Shown piece after piece: positions 40,101 to 48,635 of a stretch of DNA of 57,016 bases. The notes under the pieces are model-generated. The model was not told the origin of the DNA and ran no database searches. It saw only the letters and a program-made list of their open reading frames with translations. Source of the stretch: Armatimonas sp043757465. GTDB taxonomy: Bacteria; Armatimonadota; Armatimonadia; Armatimonadales; Armatimonadaceae. Within the stretch, counting starts at the first letter, position 1. Every line of letters starts with the position of its first letter. A program made the translations under genes and the position numbers. The stretch is from contig NZ_JAYVPL010000106.1 in the NCBI RefSeq assembly GCF_043757465.1, forward strand, positions 1-57,016, read 5' to 3'.

Positions 40101-43050
40101 GCGCAGAAATCGCCGCCTTTTCGTCATCAGTCGCATTAGGAATAGGGATTTTTGAGACGTAGATGGAGCGAAGCTCTAAACGCCCGCCTTTTTCTTCATC
40201 CCCAAGAACTGAACAAATTGATTTTAAATATCCCCACACTGTTGAAGAATTTAGCACACCTAATAAAAACAAACTGTCAGAACCAATCAAAAATGTCTTG
40301 TCATTCGTATATGAAGATATGTTATCAATCGTAAAACGTGGCTCTTTTCCAATAACAGGATACATTATCTTGGGATGATCAAATGTATTGTAGTAAGCAC
40401 AAGCTCGAAGTTCCCACCAGTAATTTCCCTGATCACGCCTTATTTTTAGCTCGCTTTCCCATTGTGAAAGATGCTTAAATACAGCCGGATAGCGCGATAT
40501 ATCAACGCCAATTTTAGTGACGATAAGCCATTTATCTTTTTTCTCAATGCGCCATCGGCGAATATCATCACCGACTGCGAGCGGTTTTATCAGTTCTGCG
40601 CTCTTAGAGTCAGCAGCAATCAGTTCGTCTCGCTTCTTGCCATCAATTACAAAAGCAGCATTGAAGCCTGTTAGGATGCCACGATAGATTTTGCCTTTGA
40701 CGTACTCGCCGAGCGGGATTCCGGCGCGTTCCATTATCTTTAAGCGGTCGGAAACGTGTGATTCTGAGAGACTCCAGTCTTTTCCGTGAATCGCTGTAGC
40801 TGGAAGCGTGAAACCTGCCGACGTAATTACCGCTTTCACATTCGGATACGGCGCATTCAAGCTCTTGACCTGAGTGAATGTCGTAGCACCTTCGTAACTA
40901 TCGCCTTTTTGGGCTACGAAGATCATCGGGAATGTCGCGGCAGTCTCGAAAACTGGCAGTTCCCCGAAGTCGGTGATGGAGCGCACTTTACACGTCGCGG
41001 CAATGGTTTCGCGCAGCTTCACGCCATAACCCGCCCGAAACCACTTGTTGGGCGTGATGAACACAAGCTGACCGCCGTCTTTCAGAAGCTCGATGGCGCG
41101 GAAGTAGAAGAAACAGTACAGATCCATTGTCCCGCCAAAACGATCCCCGTACACGCGCTTCAGAGTCGGCTTGAGGTCTTTGATAAGCTCCCCACGCACG
41201 TAGGGAGGATTGGCGAGAACGATGTCGAAGCCTTTCTGCGCTTTGGAGAACACCTCCCCGAAGTCAACGCGCCAGTCGAACGCGCCCTCCCCTCCCGGCG
41301 TTTCAGCGGCGATCTCTTTGCGGAGCGCTTCAATCTCAGCCAGCAGATCCGGCCTGTTTCCGGCGAAGTTCACATCACCGTAAGTGTGCTTCTTCTCCTC
41401 AAACTGACGAATCATCTCCGCGCGAGCGTCCACCTGAACCGGCAAGTTCTGCGGATCGGGGCACGAGACCGAGTCCCCACACTCAATCTTAAAATCCAGG
41501 TTCGGCAGAGCCACCGACGCCCCTGTGTCCGTCAGCGGGTTGCGTCCGTCCTCGACGACCAGCGAGAGCCATAAGCGTAGCCGAGCCGTGTTCACCGCGA
41601 ATTGGTCAAGGTCAACGCCGTAGATGCTGTTTTGGATAATCTCCAGCTTGCGGTTGTACGCCGAGGCATCGTCCAGGCGTTTGGCATTGAACAGCGCGAG
41701 CCGGAGCGCCATCAGCTCCTGGAGCATTCCCAGAAGGTACGCGCCCGAGCCACACGCCGGGTCTACCACCGACACCGACCGGAGCGCAGACAAGACCACT
41801 TCATGGTTCGTGATCTCGCTTGCATCGTGGAGGTCTACCAGCGTTTCGATGCCCGCCCCACACGGCGTGAGATAGCCCTTCAGCGCCTCACGGCACATGA
41901 ACTGCACCACCGGGCGCGGCGTGTAGTACGAGCCGGACTCGTGCCGCCCCGTCACCAGCTCCTCGAAAACCTTCCCCAGCATCTCCGGGTCAACTGCCAC
42001 GTCCGCATCGTCGGGCGTAGATTCCGCAACCGTGAAGTTGTAGCAGGAGAACAGCCGCTCCATAATCTTCGTGAACGCCGCATCCTCGATAGTGAACGCC
42101 GCCCTATCGTCGTCGGTCTGCTCGAAAAGCCCGCCGTTCAGATACGGGACATCCCCGACCACGGACGGCAGCACGGGATTGTTTCGCCCCACATAGGGCT
42201 GATTCAGCGCGGCAAAAAACAAGGGCGCAAGGTGACTCAGGTAGAACGAGTCGCCGGGGCGCTTATCGCGAGCCTGGTACACCTTCCAGAGATCGCTGAG
42301 GTACTCCCGTCCGCCGTCCTCTTGGGACTTACCCGGAGCGCGAAGCCAGCCCTTCTTGCTCAGAAAGTGAAGGAACATCAGCCGGTTAAAGAACCGCTGG
42401 ACGAACAGCCGCTTATCGCCGGGGGCGTTGTGGATATGGTGAGTTTCCACCTCCGTGAACACGTCGCGGTAGTCACGGAAGAACTGCTTCGTGACCTTCT
42501 CGACGCTCCATGCGTCCTGCCAGCTCTTGCGGCAAGCCTTCCAATCCACTTCCCCCAGCAGGTTCGTGGTGAGCCGTAACAAGGGCAGGTTCACGGTTCG
42601 CAGGGTGAACGTCTCCGCCACGGAATCACGGTCGTAGCCGAACACGCGGAGCTTCGGTTGACGGTTCGCGTGTTCCTCGAAATGCACGAAGCGCAGGCCC
42701 TCGGGCAGGGTGCAGACAAAAATCAGCTCGTCCAAGTCGGCGCTCTTGTAGGCGGCTTCCTCTTTGATACGCCGCCGAATCCCGCGCAGAATCTCACGCA
42801 AGTCACCGCGCCGAAAACGCTCCGTGAACTCGACCAGGAAAATAACGAAGGGATCGCCCGCCGAAAACGGGACGATCTGCGACAAGTCAGCACGAGCGGC
42901 AGCGCGTCCAACCGCCTCGTTGTCGGAATAGAGAAACGTGTCCTCCGGGTCTACCGACCAGGACAGCTTACTGCGCAGGAAGGCAAAAAGGTTCTCACGG
43001 CCATTCAGCGCGGCGAGTAGATCAGCAACAGAGCAGAGGGGTTCGGACAT
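40009..43050 (-). CDS. Type IIG-like Eco57I-class DNA adenine methyltransferase (restriction-modification)
   Basis: 1013 residues. SAM-binding motif DPACGSGAYLL (430) and catalytic NPPY (614-617) are intact; YGVDLDQFAVNTARLRLWLS follows motif I. The N-terminal 340 residues could include a nuclease domain, but no PD-ExK motif is certain. The C-terminal part (from about 740) is the target-recognition region (KIYRGILTGFNAAFVIDG). Residues about 843-967 are encoded by notably AT-rich DNA, while the last 30 residues are GC-rich again and are the repeated unit of the island. TATAAT lies 11 nt before the ATG. It resembles BREX PglX or stand-alone Eco57I-type R-M enzymes. Confidence 0.9.
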   Translation of the reverse strand: MSEPLCSVADLLAALNGRENLFAFLRSKLSWSVDPEDTFLYSDNEAVGRAAARADLSQIVPFSAGDPFVIFLVEFTERFRRGDLREILRGIRRRIKEEAAYKSADLDELIFVCTLPEGLRFVHFEEHANRQPKLRVFGYDRDSVAETFTLRTVNLPLLRLTTNLLGEVDWKACRKSWQDAWSVEKVTKQFFRDYRDVFTEVETHHIHNAPGDKRLFVQRFFNRLMFLHFLSKKGWLRAPGKSQEDGGREYLSDLWKVYQARDKRPGDSFYLSHLAPLFFAALNQPYVGRNNPVLPSVVGDVPYLNGGLFEQTDDDRAAFTIEDAAFTKIMERLFSCYNFTVAESTPDDADVAVDPEMLGKVFEELVTGRHESGSYYTPRPVVQFMCREALKGYLTPCGAGIETLVDLHDASEITNHEVVLSALRSVSVVDPACGSGAYLLGMLQELMALRLALFNAKRLDDASAYNRKLEIIQNSIYGVDLDQFAVNTARLRLWLSLVVEDGRNPLTDTGASVALPNLDFKIECGDSVSCPDPQNLPVQVDARAEMIRQFEEKKHTYGDVNFAGNRPDLLAEIEALRKEIAAETPGGEGAFDWRVDFGEVFSKAQKGFDIVLANPPYVRGELIKDLKPTLKRVYGDRFGGTMDLYCFFYFRAIELLKDGGQLVFITPNKWFRAGYGVKLRETIAATCKVRSITDFGELPVFETAATFPMIFVAQKGDSYEGATTFTQVKSLNAPYPNVKAVITSAGFTLPATAIHGKDWSLSESHVSDRLKIMERAGIPLGEYVKGKIYRGILTGFNAAFVIDGKKRDELIAADSKSAELIKPLAVGDDIRRWRIEKKDKWLIVTKIGVDISRYPAVFKHLSQWESELKIRRDQGNYWWELRACAYYNTFDHPKIMYPVIGKEPRFTIDNISSYTNDKTFLIGSDSLFLLGVLNSSTVWGYLKSICSVLGDEEKGGRLELRSIYVSKIPIPNATDDEKAAISALVQACLDKRGQGVEAEEAEINARVAALYGL

Positions 43051-43061
43051 AGAAGTAAGGG

Positions 43062-43067
43062 ATTATA
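43062..43067 (-). promoter_or_regulatory. -10 box (TATAAT) of the methyltransferase gene
   Basis: Perfect consensus, 11 nt before the ATG at 43050. Confidence 0.5.
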
Positions 43068-43131
43068 GCAGATCCTCCTTGGCAGGAGATAGAGCCCACG
43101 TTGCCGAAGAGAGAGGACGGAGGATTAACAG

Positions 43132-44124
43132 ATGATCCGTATTGGAATGATCGGGTGCGGCGGGATTGCGCGGCACCATCTCGGCCAGCTTGCACGCATT
43201 GAGGGCGTGAAGGTGGTCGCGCTACAGGACCCGGATGCCGAGCAGATAAAGCGCTGCCAGGCAAGCTTTCCGCAGCTCGTGGGAGAGGCGAAAGTGCTCA
43301 ACACGGCGGACTGGAAGCAGCTACTCGCACTTGAGGAAGTCGACGCTGTCGAGATCTGCACGCCCCACACCCAGCACGGCCCGCAGGCACTCGATGCCAT
43401 TGCGGCCAAGAAGCATGTCTTGCTGGAGAAGCCCATGGTCAGCAATGTGGCTGAGGCGCACACGCTCTTAAAGGCGCTGGAAGGCTACGAGAAAATCTTT
43501 GCACTGGCGTACCAGCGGCACTCCATGGGGCAGTTCAAGCTGATTCGTGAGAAGATCGCCAGCGGGGAGATGGGGCAAGTCACCTCGCTGAACGCGCTCC
43601 AGTCCCAGAGCTGGAAGAACGGAACCGCGGGCTCCTGGCGGCAGGTTCCCGAACTCTCCGGCGGCGGCCAGATCAACGACTCCGGCTCGCACTTAGTGGA
43701 TATTTTGCTCTACACCACCGGCCTGGCGGTCGCGCAGGTAGCCGCGTTCCAGGATTTTCGAGGGACGCCCGTGGACATTGACTCCGTGCTCTCGATTCGT
43801 TTCACCAATGGTGCGCTGGGCAATGTCTCGGTCATCGGCGACACAGTTGTTGGCTGGCACGAGGATATCTCGATCTGGTGCGAAAAAGGCGCGTTCTTCT
43901 ACCGCAACGGCCAACTGACCATCGTGGACGATAAAAATGTCCGGACGATCATGGATGGCAACAACCTACCAGGGACGCAGAACATTGACGAAAACTTTGT
44001 CGGAGCGATTCGTGGAGAGAATGGTATCGGTGCTCCGCCGCTCTGTGGGTTACGCACCATCGAGATGACCGAAGCTGCCTGGGAGAGCGCCAAGCTCGGG
44101 GGCGCGCCGGTAAAGATGAACTAG
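43132..44124 (+). CDS. Gfo/Idh/MocA family oxidoreductase
   Basis: 330 residues. Rossmann N-terminus RIGMIGCGGIARHHLGQLA, then VVALQDPDAEQIKR, VEICTPHTQHGPQAL and the catalytic LLEKPMVSNVAEAH (K near 102). The C-terminal domain has the GGGQINDSGSHLVDILLYTTGL motif (H near 185; described by its ends). No signal peptide, so cytoplasmic. GGAGG precedes the ATG by 9 nt. It is the third family member in the window. It is convergent with the NuiA-like gene, and their stop codons overlap by 4 nt. Confidence 0.92.
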   Translation: MIRIGMIGCGGIARHHLGQLARIEGVKVVALQDPDAEQIKRCQASFPQLVGEAKVLNTADWKQLLALEEVDAVEICTPHTQHGPQALDAIAAKKHVLLEKPMVSNVAEAHTLLKALEGYEKIFALAYQRHSMGQFKLIREKIASGEMGQVTSLNALQSQSWKNGTAGSWRQVPELSGGGQINDSGSHLVDILLYTTGLAVAQVAAFQDFRGTPVDIDSVLSIRFTNGALGNVSVIGDTVVGWHEDISIWCEKGAFFYRNGQLTIVDDKNVRTIMDGNNLPGTQNIDENFVGAIRGENGIGAPPLCGLRTIEMTEAAWESAKLGGAPVKMN

Positions 44125-44510
44125 GTTTCCGTGAGCAGGGTACTGACCCCGGCGGTGTGGCCGTCCGGGGTCGTGCCCAGTGCGTAGGCGAGAATCTCAG
44201 GGCCTGTCCCGATGCGGAAAACCCGTGTGTTGGTGAGCGCGGCAAGCTGGGCAACTAGCGCTTGAAAGCGCACCACATCGGCCCTTGCTGCCTCATCGTG
44301 CCAGCTCTGGACGGTTGACATGGGGGCAAAGAAATCCGTGAGCGCAATTTCCTGAACCGGCGTCGCAGCATCTTTGTGGAGTTGTTTGAGCAGTGTTGCC
44401 GCTGAATCAATCGCCACGCCCTTCCAGACAAACGCCTTGAGGGGCGCATCGGACTCACTAAGAAAGAGCAGGCCCTTGGCCGCGGTTCGCAACTCCGTTA
44501 AAACACTCAT
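44121..44510 (-). CDS. nuiA: Nuclease A inhibitor-like protein
   Basis: 129 residues. Family motifs: LRTAAKGLLFLSESDAPLK (near 7-25) and the C-terminal TGPEILAYALGTTPDGHTAG segment, as in cyanobacterial NuiA. NuiA binds and blocks the NucA active site. Its ATG overlaps the TGA of the nuclease gene (44507-44510), so inhibitor and nuclease are produced together. Since the nuclease is exported, the inhibitor would protect the cytoplasm before export. Confidence 0.85.
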   Translation of the reverse strand: MSVLTELRTAAKGLLFLSESDAPLKAFVWKGVAIDSAATLLKQLHKDAATPVQEIALTDFFAPMSTVQSWHDEAARADVVRFQALVAQLAALTNTRVFRIGTGPEILAYALGTTPDGHTAGVSTLLTET

Positions 44511-45529
44511 CGCCGTCCTCCTGCGCCAAAGCTACCACCACTGCCACGCCGAGTACCGCGGCTAAACCCACTGGTGCTTCCTCCGAAGCTGTTGGCCCCC
44601 GCATCTTGTTTTGGCTTGAGGACACGCGCCACGGACTCATGGAGCGACTCGAAGAACGTCAGCCCTGTGGCCTGCTCCAGCTCCGCCACCGTGGTGATGT
44701 ACTTATCCCAGGGCTGCTTAGAGATCGTCGAGATATTGGGCATCTGCACCGCGATCACCCGCGTGTCCGTGTCTACTCTCTCCAGGTCATTGCCGGTCTT
44801 ATTGGGCAAGACCACGATAATCTTCCAGCCAAAGTCAGGAACGGCGATCTTATCACTGCCGATCGTGTTGAAATTTTTGTCGCGGAAGCCGTGGCCGCAG
44901 AGAATATAGAGTTCGTTGCCTTCCTGAGCAAGCTTTCGGCAGTACGTCTCCAGCTTCTCCCAGGGCCCCGCGTTCATGCCGTGTTGCTGTGGGGTGATGT
45001 TGGTCATGTAGAAGGCTACATCATTGTCCGCCTTGCTCGCGGTGCGGTCTTTGCTGGGGCAGTTGTGGCCACGGTCATAGCCGGAGCTGCTGTAGTCGCG
45101 TGTGGTGATCCTCGCAAAGCCATCGGGCAAGTCGGGATCGGGGACAAAGTTACCGCGCTCGGTGTCGCCGATGTCGCTCGCCACAAGATGCCAGGCCACC
45201 CAGTTGGGAAAGTGTAGCGAGTCGTTGTAGGAGAGATCGAACTGTGGGCGGCGCATCAAAAAGTGCTCTTTATTGCTCGGTGATGCCGTCGCGCCATCCG
45301 GGTTTCCCAGCACATCCATCGGCTCATCCGCCGTGGCCGAGGTGCTCTGTGGACGACTATTGCCCGTCTTAGACGGCTGACCGAGAAACCCACCCGGCTT
45401 TGAGTTCGCCGGGCGGCTGTCCGTAATAGAGGGGCGCATCGGCTGCGGCGGTGTGGCGGGTTTAGGGCAGCCCGTCAGGAAGACTCCTAGCAGGGGCAGA
45501 ATTGCCAGAGAGGGCCAGAATTTTCTCAT
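44507..45529 (-). CDS. nucA: DNA/RNA non-specific endonuclease (NucA-type), lipoprotein
   Basis: 340 residues from the ATG at 45529; the TTG at 45541 would add four residues. A lipobox-like LTGC sits near residue 20, so it is probably an outer-membrane or periplasmic lipoprotein. The beta-beta-alpha-metal motif has DRGHNCPSKDRT (the catalytic DRGH), followed by NDVAFYMTNITPQQHGMNAGPW (N and H metal ligands; described by its ends). The C-terminus is a glycine/serine/arginine-rich tail. It degrades nucleic acid without sequence preference. The inhibitor is encoded in overlap. Confidence 0.92.
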   Translation of the reverse strand: MRKFWPSLAILPLLGVFLTGCPKPATPPQPMRPSITDSRPANSKPGGFLGQPSKTGNSRPQSTSATADEPMDVLGNPDGATASPSNKEHFLMRRPQFDLSYNDSLHFPNWVAWHLVASDIGDTERGNFVPDPDLPDGFARITTRDYSSSGYDRGHNCPSKDRTASKADNDVAFYMTNITPQQHGMNAGPWEKLETYCRKLAQEGNELYILCGHGFRDKNFNTIGSDKIAVPDFGWKIIVVLPNKTGNDLERVDTDTRVIAVQMPNISTISKQPWDKYITTVAELEQATGLTFFESLHESVARVLKPKQDAGANSFGGSTSGFSRGTRRGSGGSFGAGGRR

Positions 45530-45544
45530 ATCATCTTTCAATCT

Positions 45545-45934
45545 CTACCAGATTTGGTTCAGCCCCGTGTAGGCTGAGAAGTTTGTATCGGCAGAAACTA
45601 GAGGGATTGCCTCAATGAGGCTCTGTGCAATGAGCATACGATCAAAGGGGTCACGGTGATGAGTGGGAAGCTGTCCTGCTTGAAAAGCATGCTCTTGTGT
45701 GATGGGCAAAATATCTATCCGGTTGATCCGTAGCTGTGTGGGAATAAATATCTCAATAGGCTGAGCGAAGGGGAGTTTTCCAATTCCATGTTTGATGGAC
45801 ATCTCCCAGATACTGGCAATACTAAGATAACGATCATTTCCCAGATCCTCAATCATCCTACGAGCGGTTGGACTAAGTTGTGTATCTCCTGCGACAAACC
45901 AGAGAAAGGTATGGGTATCCAGAAGTAGTTTCAC
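45545..45934 (-). CDS. vapC: VapC-type PIN-domain toxin
   Basis: 129 residues starting at GTG. Acidic PIN residues: D6 (LLLDTHTFLWFV), E45-type (SIASIWEMSIKHG), D95-type (HHRDPFDRMLIAQSL) and D115-type (PLVSADTNFSAY). It is an endoribonuclease toxin and its start overlaps the antitoxin stop. Confidence 0.93.
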   Translation of the reverse strand: MKLLLDTHTFLWFVAGDTQLSPTARRMIEDLGNDRYLSIASIWEMSIKHGIGKLPFAQPIEIFIPTQLRINRIDILPITQEHAFQAGQLPTHHRDPFDRMLIAQSLIEAIPLVSADTNFSAYTGLNQIW

Positions 45935-46167
45935 TACATATACTCCGCGAAGTCTTCCAGAGGGTCATCAAAGTCAGGTGGTATGGTTACCAGCCCCCGT
46001 GCACTACCAAAACGTGGACGGGGTTCTTGTTGCTCAGGCGTGGCTAACGAGATATTCGGCAAAGAGCGGCGAAGAAGTAGCTCGGCATAGGCATCAGGGG
46101 AGAGTCCGTTTAGGCGAGCGGCTTGAACCAAGCTCGCTTCTAGTTGTGGGGAAAGAATCAGCGTCAT
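45934..46167 (-). CDS. vapB: VapB-type antitoxin
   Basis: 77 residues. An N-terminal helical region (LILSPQLEASLVQAARLNGL) for DNA binding is followed by the C-terminal toxin-binding tail GSARGLVTIPPDFDDPLEDF. Its stop overlaps the VapC GTG by 1 nt. A chromosomal TA module outside the cassette array. Confidence 0.88.
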   Translation of the reverse strand: MTLILSPQLEASLVQAARLNGLSPDAYAELLLRRSLPNISLATPEQQEPRPRFGSARGLVTIPPDFDDPLEDFAEYM

Positions 46168-46189
46168 CGTATTGCTACCTCTGCTCCAA

Positions 46190-47329
46190 TTATACCGCTG
46201 TGTCTTGCAGCCAGCCTAAGAGTGTTTTGCTCCACCAATCAAAGCCTGAGACATCACCGAAGTTTTTCGGCGTGGTGATGCTGGGGCCAAAGAGCAGAAG
46301 GGGCACGTACTCGCGGCTGTGGTCGGTGGAGGGCGTGGTCGGGTCGTTGCCGTGGTCCGCTGTGATCCCAACCAGGTCGCCGGGGCGTAGATGCGGCAGG
46401 AACTCGGCGGCGAGCCAGGTGTCGAAGTCTTCGAGCAGCCGCGCAAAGCCAACGGGGTCGTTGCGGTGGCCGTAGAGCATGTCGAAGTCCTCTAAGTTTG
46501 CGAAGATAAAGTCGGCTTCCGAAATCTTGACGGCTTGGGTGAGGGCGGCGCAGTGGGCCGGGTTGTTGGTGGTCAGCTCGCGGCTCTGGCCGGGCGCTTC
46601 GGGAAACAGCTCACAGGGCTTTCCGATAAAATGTACGCGCTTGCCTTGCTCCGAGAGCGTGTCGAGCGTCGTTTTGTGGGGCGGTGGTAGCGGCCAGTCC
46701 CGACGGTTCTCCGTGCGCTGGAAACTCGCTGCGGAGTTTCCCACAAAGGGCCGCGCGATCACCCGGCCTAGGGTGAGCGTTTTTCGCGCCACCTCGCAGA
46801 TTTCATAGAGGCGCTCCAGCCCAAAGTAGGCGGTGTTTTCATGGGCCGCCACTTGAAAGACCGAGTCCGCCGATGTGTAGACAATCGGGTAGCCCGTGCG
46901 CAAGTGCTCCTCCCCGAGCTGACTTAGAATCTCCGTTCCTGAGGCCGGAAAGTGCCCGAGGGTCTTGACGCCAATCGCCGCTTCGTAGGCCGCGATGAGC
47001 TCTGCCGGGAAGCCCGTGGGGTAGGTGGGGAAGGCGGGATCGGTAACGATGCCCATCATCTCCCAGTGGCCGGTAACCGTGTCTTTCCCCTTGCTCTTTT
47101 CCGCCAGTCGCCCCCCGTGGCTCAGGGCATAGGGATTCCTCGCAACGCCAGCAAGCTCCGTTAAATTCCCCAGTCCCAGGCGCTCCAGAGTGGGCAAGTG
47201 CAGCCCTCCGACGGCTTTTGCCGTGTTCGCAAGTGTGTTTGAGCCCAGATCCCCGATGCCGTATTCCCCTGCATCGGGCAGCGCACCGCAGCCACAGCCA
47301 TCTAGGACGATTAAAAAGAAACGACGCAT
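46190..47329 (-). CDS. deoB: Phosphopentomutase
   Basis: 379 residues. Alkaline-phosphatase-superfamily metal motifs: the N-terminal FLIVLDGCGCGALPDA with D, the phospho-acceptor T in LGSNTLANTAKA (near 33), DTVTGHWEM (near 84), and C-terminal VGITADHGNDPTTPSTDHSR with D and H ligands. It interconverts ribose-1- and ribose-5-phosphate in nucleoside salvage. Confidence 0.95.
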   Translation of the reverse strand: MRRFFLIVLDGCGCGALPDAGEYGIGDLGSNTLANTAKAVGGLHLPTLERLGLGNLTELAGVARNPYALSHGGRLAEKSKGKDTVTGHWEMMGIVTDPAFPTYPTGFPAELIAAYEAAIGVKTLGHFPASGTEILSQLGEEHLRTGYPIVYTSADSVFQVAAHENTAYFGLERLYEICEVARKTLTLGRVIARPFVGNSAASFQRTENRRDWPLPPPHKTTLDTLSEQGKRVHFIGKPCELFPEAPGQSRELTTNNPAHCAALTQAVKISEADFIFANLEDFDMLYGHRNDPVGFARLLEDFDTWLAAEFLPHLRPGDLVGITADHGNDPTTPSTDHSREYVPLLLFGPSITTPKNFGDVSGFDWWSKTLLGWLQDTAV

Positions 47330-47338
47330 TTTCTTAGG

Positions 47339-48442
47339 TTACATCTGCGGCTTCTGCTGGCCGTTCTGCCACCAGGCAAAGAGCGCAATGGCGGCGAGGA
47401 TAAACAGCACCAGCGCGGCTATTTTCCAGAAGCTATACGGCCGCTCGCCTTGCACTTCCCCGGTGCGGGCATTGATGAGCACCTGGAAAACCTTGCCCTT
47501 GAAGCGGTAGGCCGCGATCCAGACCGGGAGCAGGACGTGCTTAAAAGTCTCGGCGGAGTAATCTGTACGGATGTTATGCACCCGCTGCTCGTCGCCGCCA
47601 ATGTCCTGGAGCACATCCGAGTGGATCACACTCGACATGATCTGTTGTGCGGTCTCAAAACCGGTGCCTAGATCCACTTGGTAGCGCTGTGCCCGAAAGC
47701 CCGAGAGATAGGCGGGCTCGTAGGGGACAAGCGACTGTAGATCCCAGGGCTCGAGACTCTTGAGGCGTGCGGCGTTGACGGCGTGCGTCGCAGGAACCAC
47801 GACATCATCGAAGAAGCGCGCAACCGTGCCTGAGGCGGGATACCAGCGGGTCTTTTGTGTCTGGCGCTCTTTCCAGACAATCCGCCCGTTGCTGTCCGTC
47901 TCGCTGTAGCGTTCGGTTTCCCAGTAGTGCTCCCCGCGCTCCCCCCGGTAGCGGCTCACGGTCTGGGAGTCGTAGGTCCAGTGGGGGAGATAGACCCCGA
48001 CGATGCCGTCTTGACGCGCCCTGTTCTTCAGCGCATTGGGCGCAAACCAGCGCGACCCCAGCCACGTTCTGATCGCGGCCTGGGCATCTTTTTGGGGGAT
48101 GGCAAAGGGCAGCACCGCCTCGGGCGCAATCAGAGGATCGGCGGCGACAGGCTGTGCGACAATCTTAGCGCTGCAAAACGGGCAGAAGCCCGCCACTTCC
48201 GGGGGCGTGAACTCGGTGACGGCGCCGCAGCTCTCGCACGCCACTTCAACGGCGTTCTCGGCCAGCCGGGCCAGCCGCATGGCATCGGGGGTGAGATAGG
48301 CACGGAAGTCATTCTCCCGAATCACACGCGCCGTGTTCTCCGTCGGCACAGAGACCTCCGTGCCGCAGTACGGGCACTTCAGCCGCCCCACTTTCGGGTC
48401 GAACTCCAGATCCGCAGCGCAGCTAGGGCAAGGATAGCGCAT
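47339..48442 (-). CDS. Zinc-ribbon membrane protein paired with SPFH protein
   Basis: 367 residues from the ATG at 48442 (MRYPCPSCAADLEF); a longer frame to 48691 runs through repeat DNA and is unlikely. Two zinc ribbons: CPSC..CPYC (near 5-27) and CESC..CPFC (near 62-82). The body is a beta-rich region with WTYDSQTVSRYRGERGEHYW. One C-terminal membrane helix (about 343-362) ends the protein. Such proteins commonly pair with the SPFH/GYF_2 protein encoded upstream; the role is unknown. The tail anchor suggests the body faces the cytoplasm. Confidence 0.82.
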   Translation of the reverse strand: MRYPCPSCAADLEFDPKVGRLKCPYCGTEVSVPTENTARVIRENDFRAYLTPDAMRLARLAENAVEVACESCGAVTEFTPPEVAGFCPFCSAKIVAQPVAADPLIAPEAVLPFAIPQKDAQAAIRTWLGSRWFAPNALKNRARQDGIVGVYLPHWTYDSQTVSRYRGERGEHYWETERYSETDSNGRIVWKERQTQKTRWYPASGTVARFFDDVVVPATHAVNAARLKSLEPWDLQSLVPYEPAYLSGFRAQRYQVDLGTGFETAQQIMSSVIHSDVLQDIGGDEQRVHNIRTDYSAETFKHVLLPVWIAAYRFKGKVFQVLINARTGEVQGERPYSFWKIAALVLFILAAIALFAWWQNGQQKPQM

Positions 48443-48465
48443 TACGTCCCCCTCTCGGGCATCCA

Positions 48466-48616
48466 TCCCCCCAGCCCCCTTCCTTCCCCGTATTTCCGAC
48501 TTCGTCGGCGGGAAGGAAGGGGGAGCCTGAGGAACGCAGCCGGGGTGTGTGAACCCCCTCTCGTCCCGACAAAGTCGGAAAAAGAGCGAGAGGGGGTGGT
48601 GAGGAACGAGCCGGGG
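48466..48616. repeat. Two tandem hairpin repeat units (GAGGAACG..CCGGGG family)
   Basis: Two units: CCCCCTTCCTTCCC..GGGAAGGAAGGGGG followed by gaggaacgcagccgggg, and CCCCCTCTCG..CGAGAGGGGG followed by gaggaacgagccggggg. Each has a long stem, a variable centre and a conserved gaggaacg tail. The same tail occurs in the right-end element at 56842-57014. The DNA lies between the zinc-ribbon start and SPFH stop. Confidence 0.7.
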
Positions 48617-48635
48617 GAGTGCTCTGGGTTCGTTC

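Noticed and set aside
41602..42579. Long plus-strand ORF inside the methyltransferase gene
   Set aside because: Antisense shadow of a GC-rich gene with intact motifs on the minus strand.
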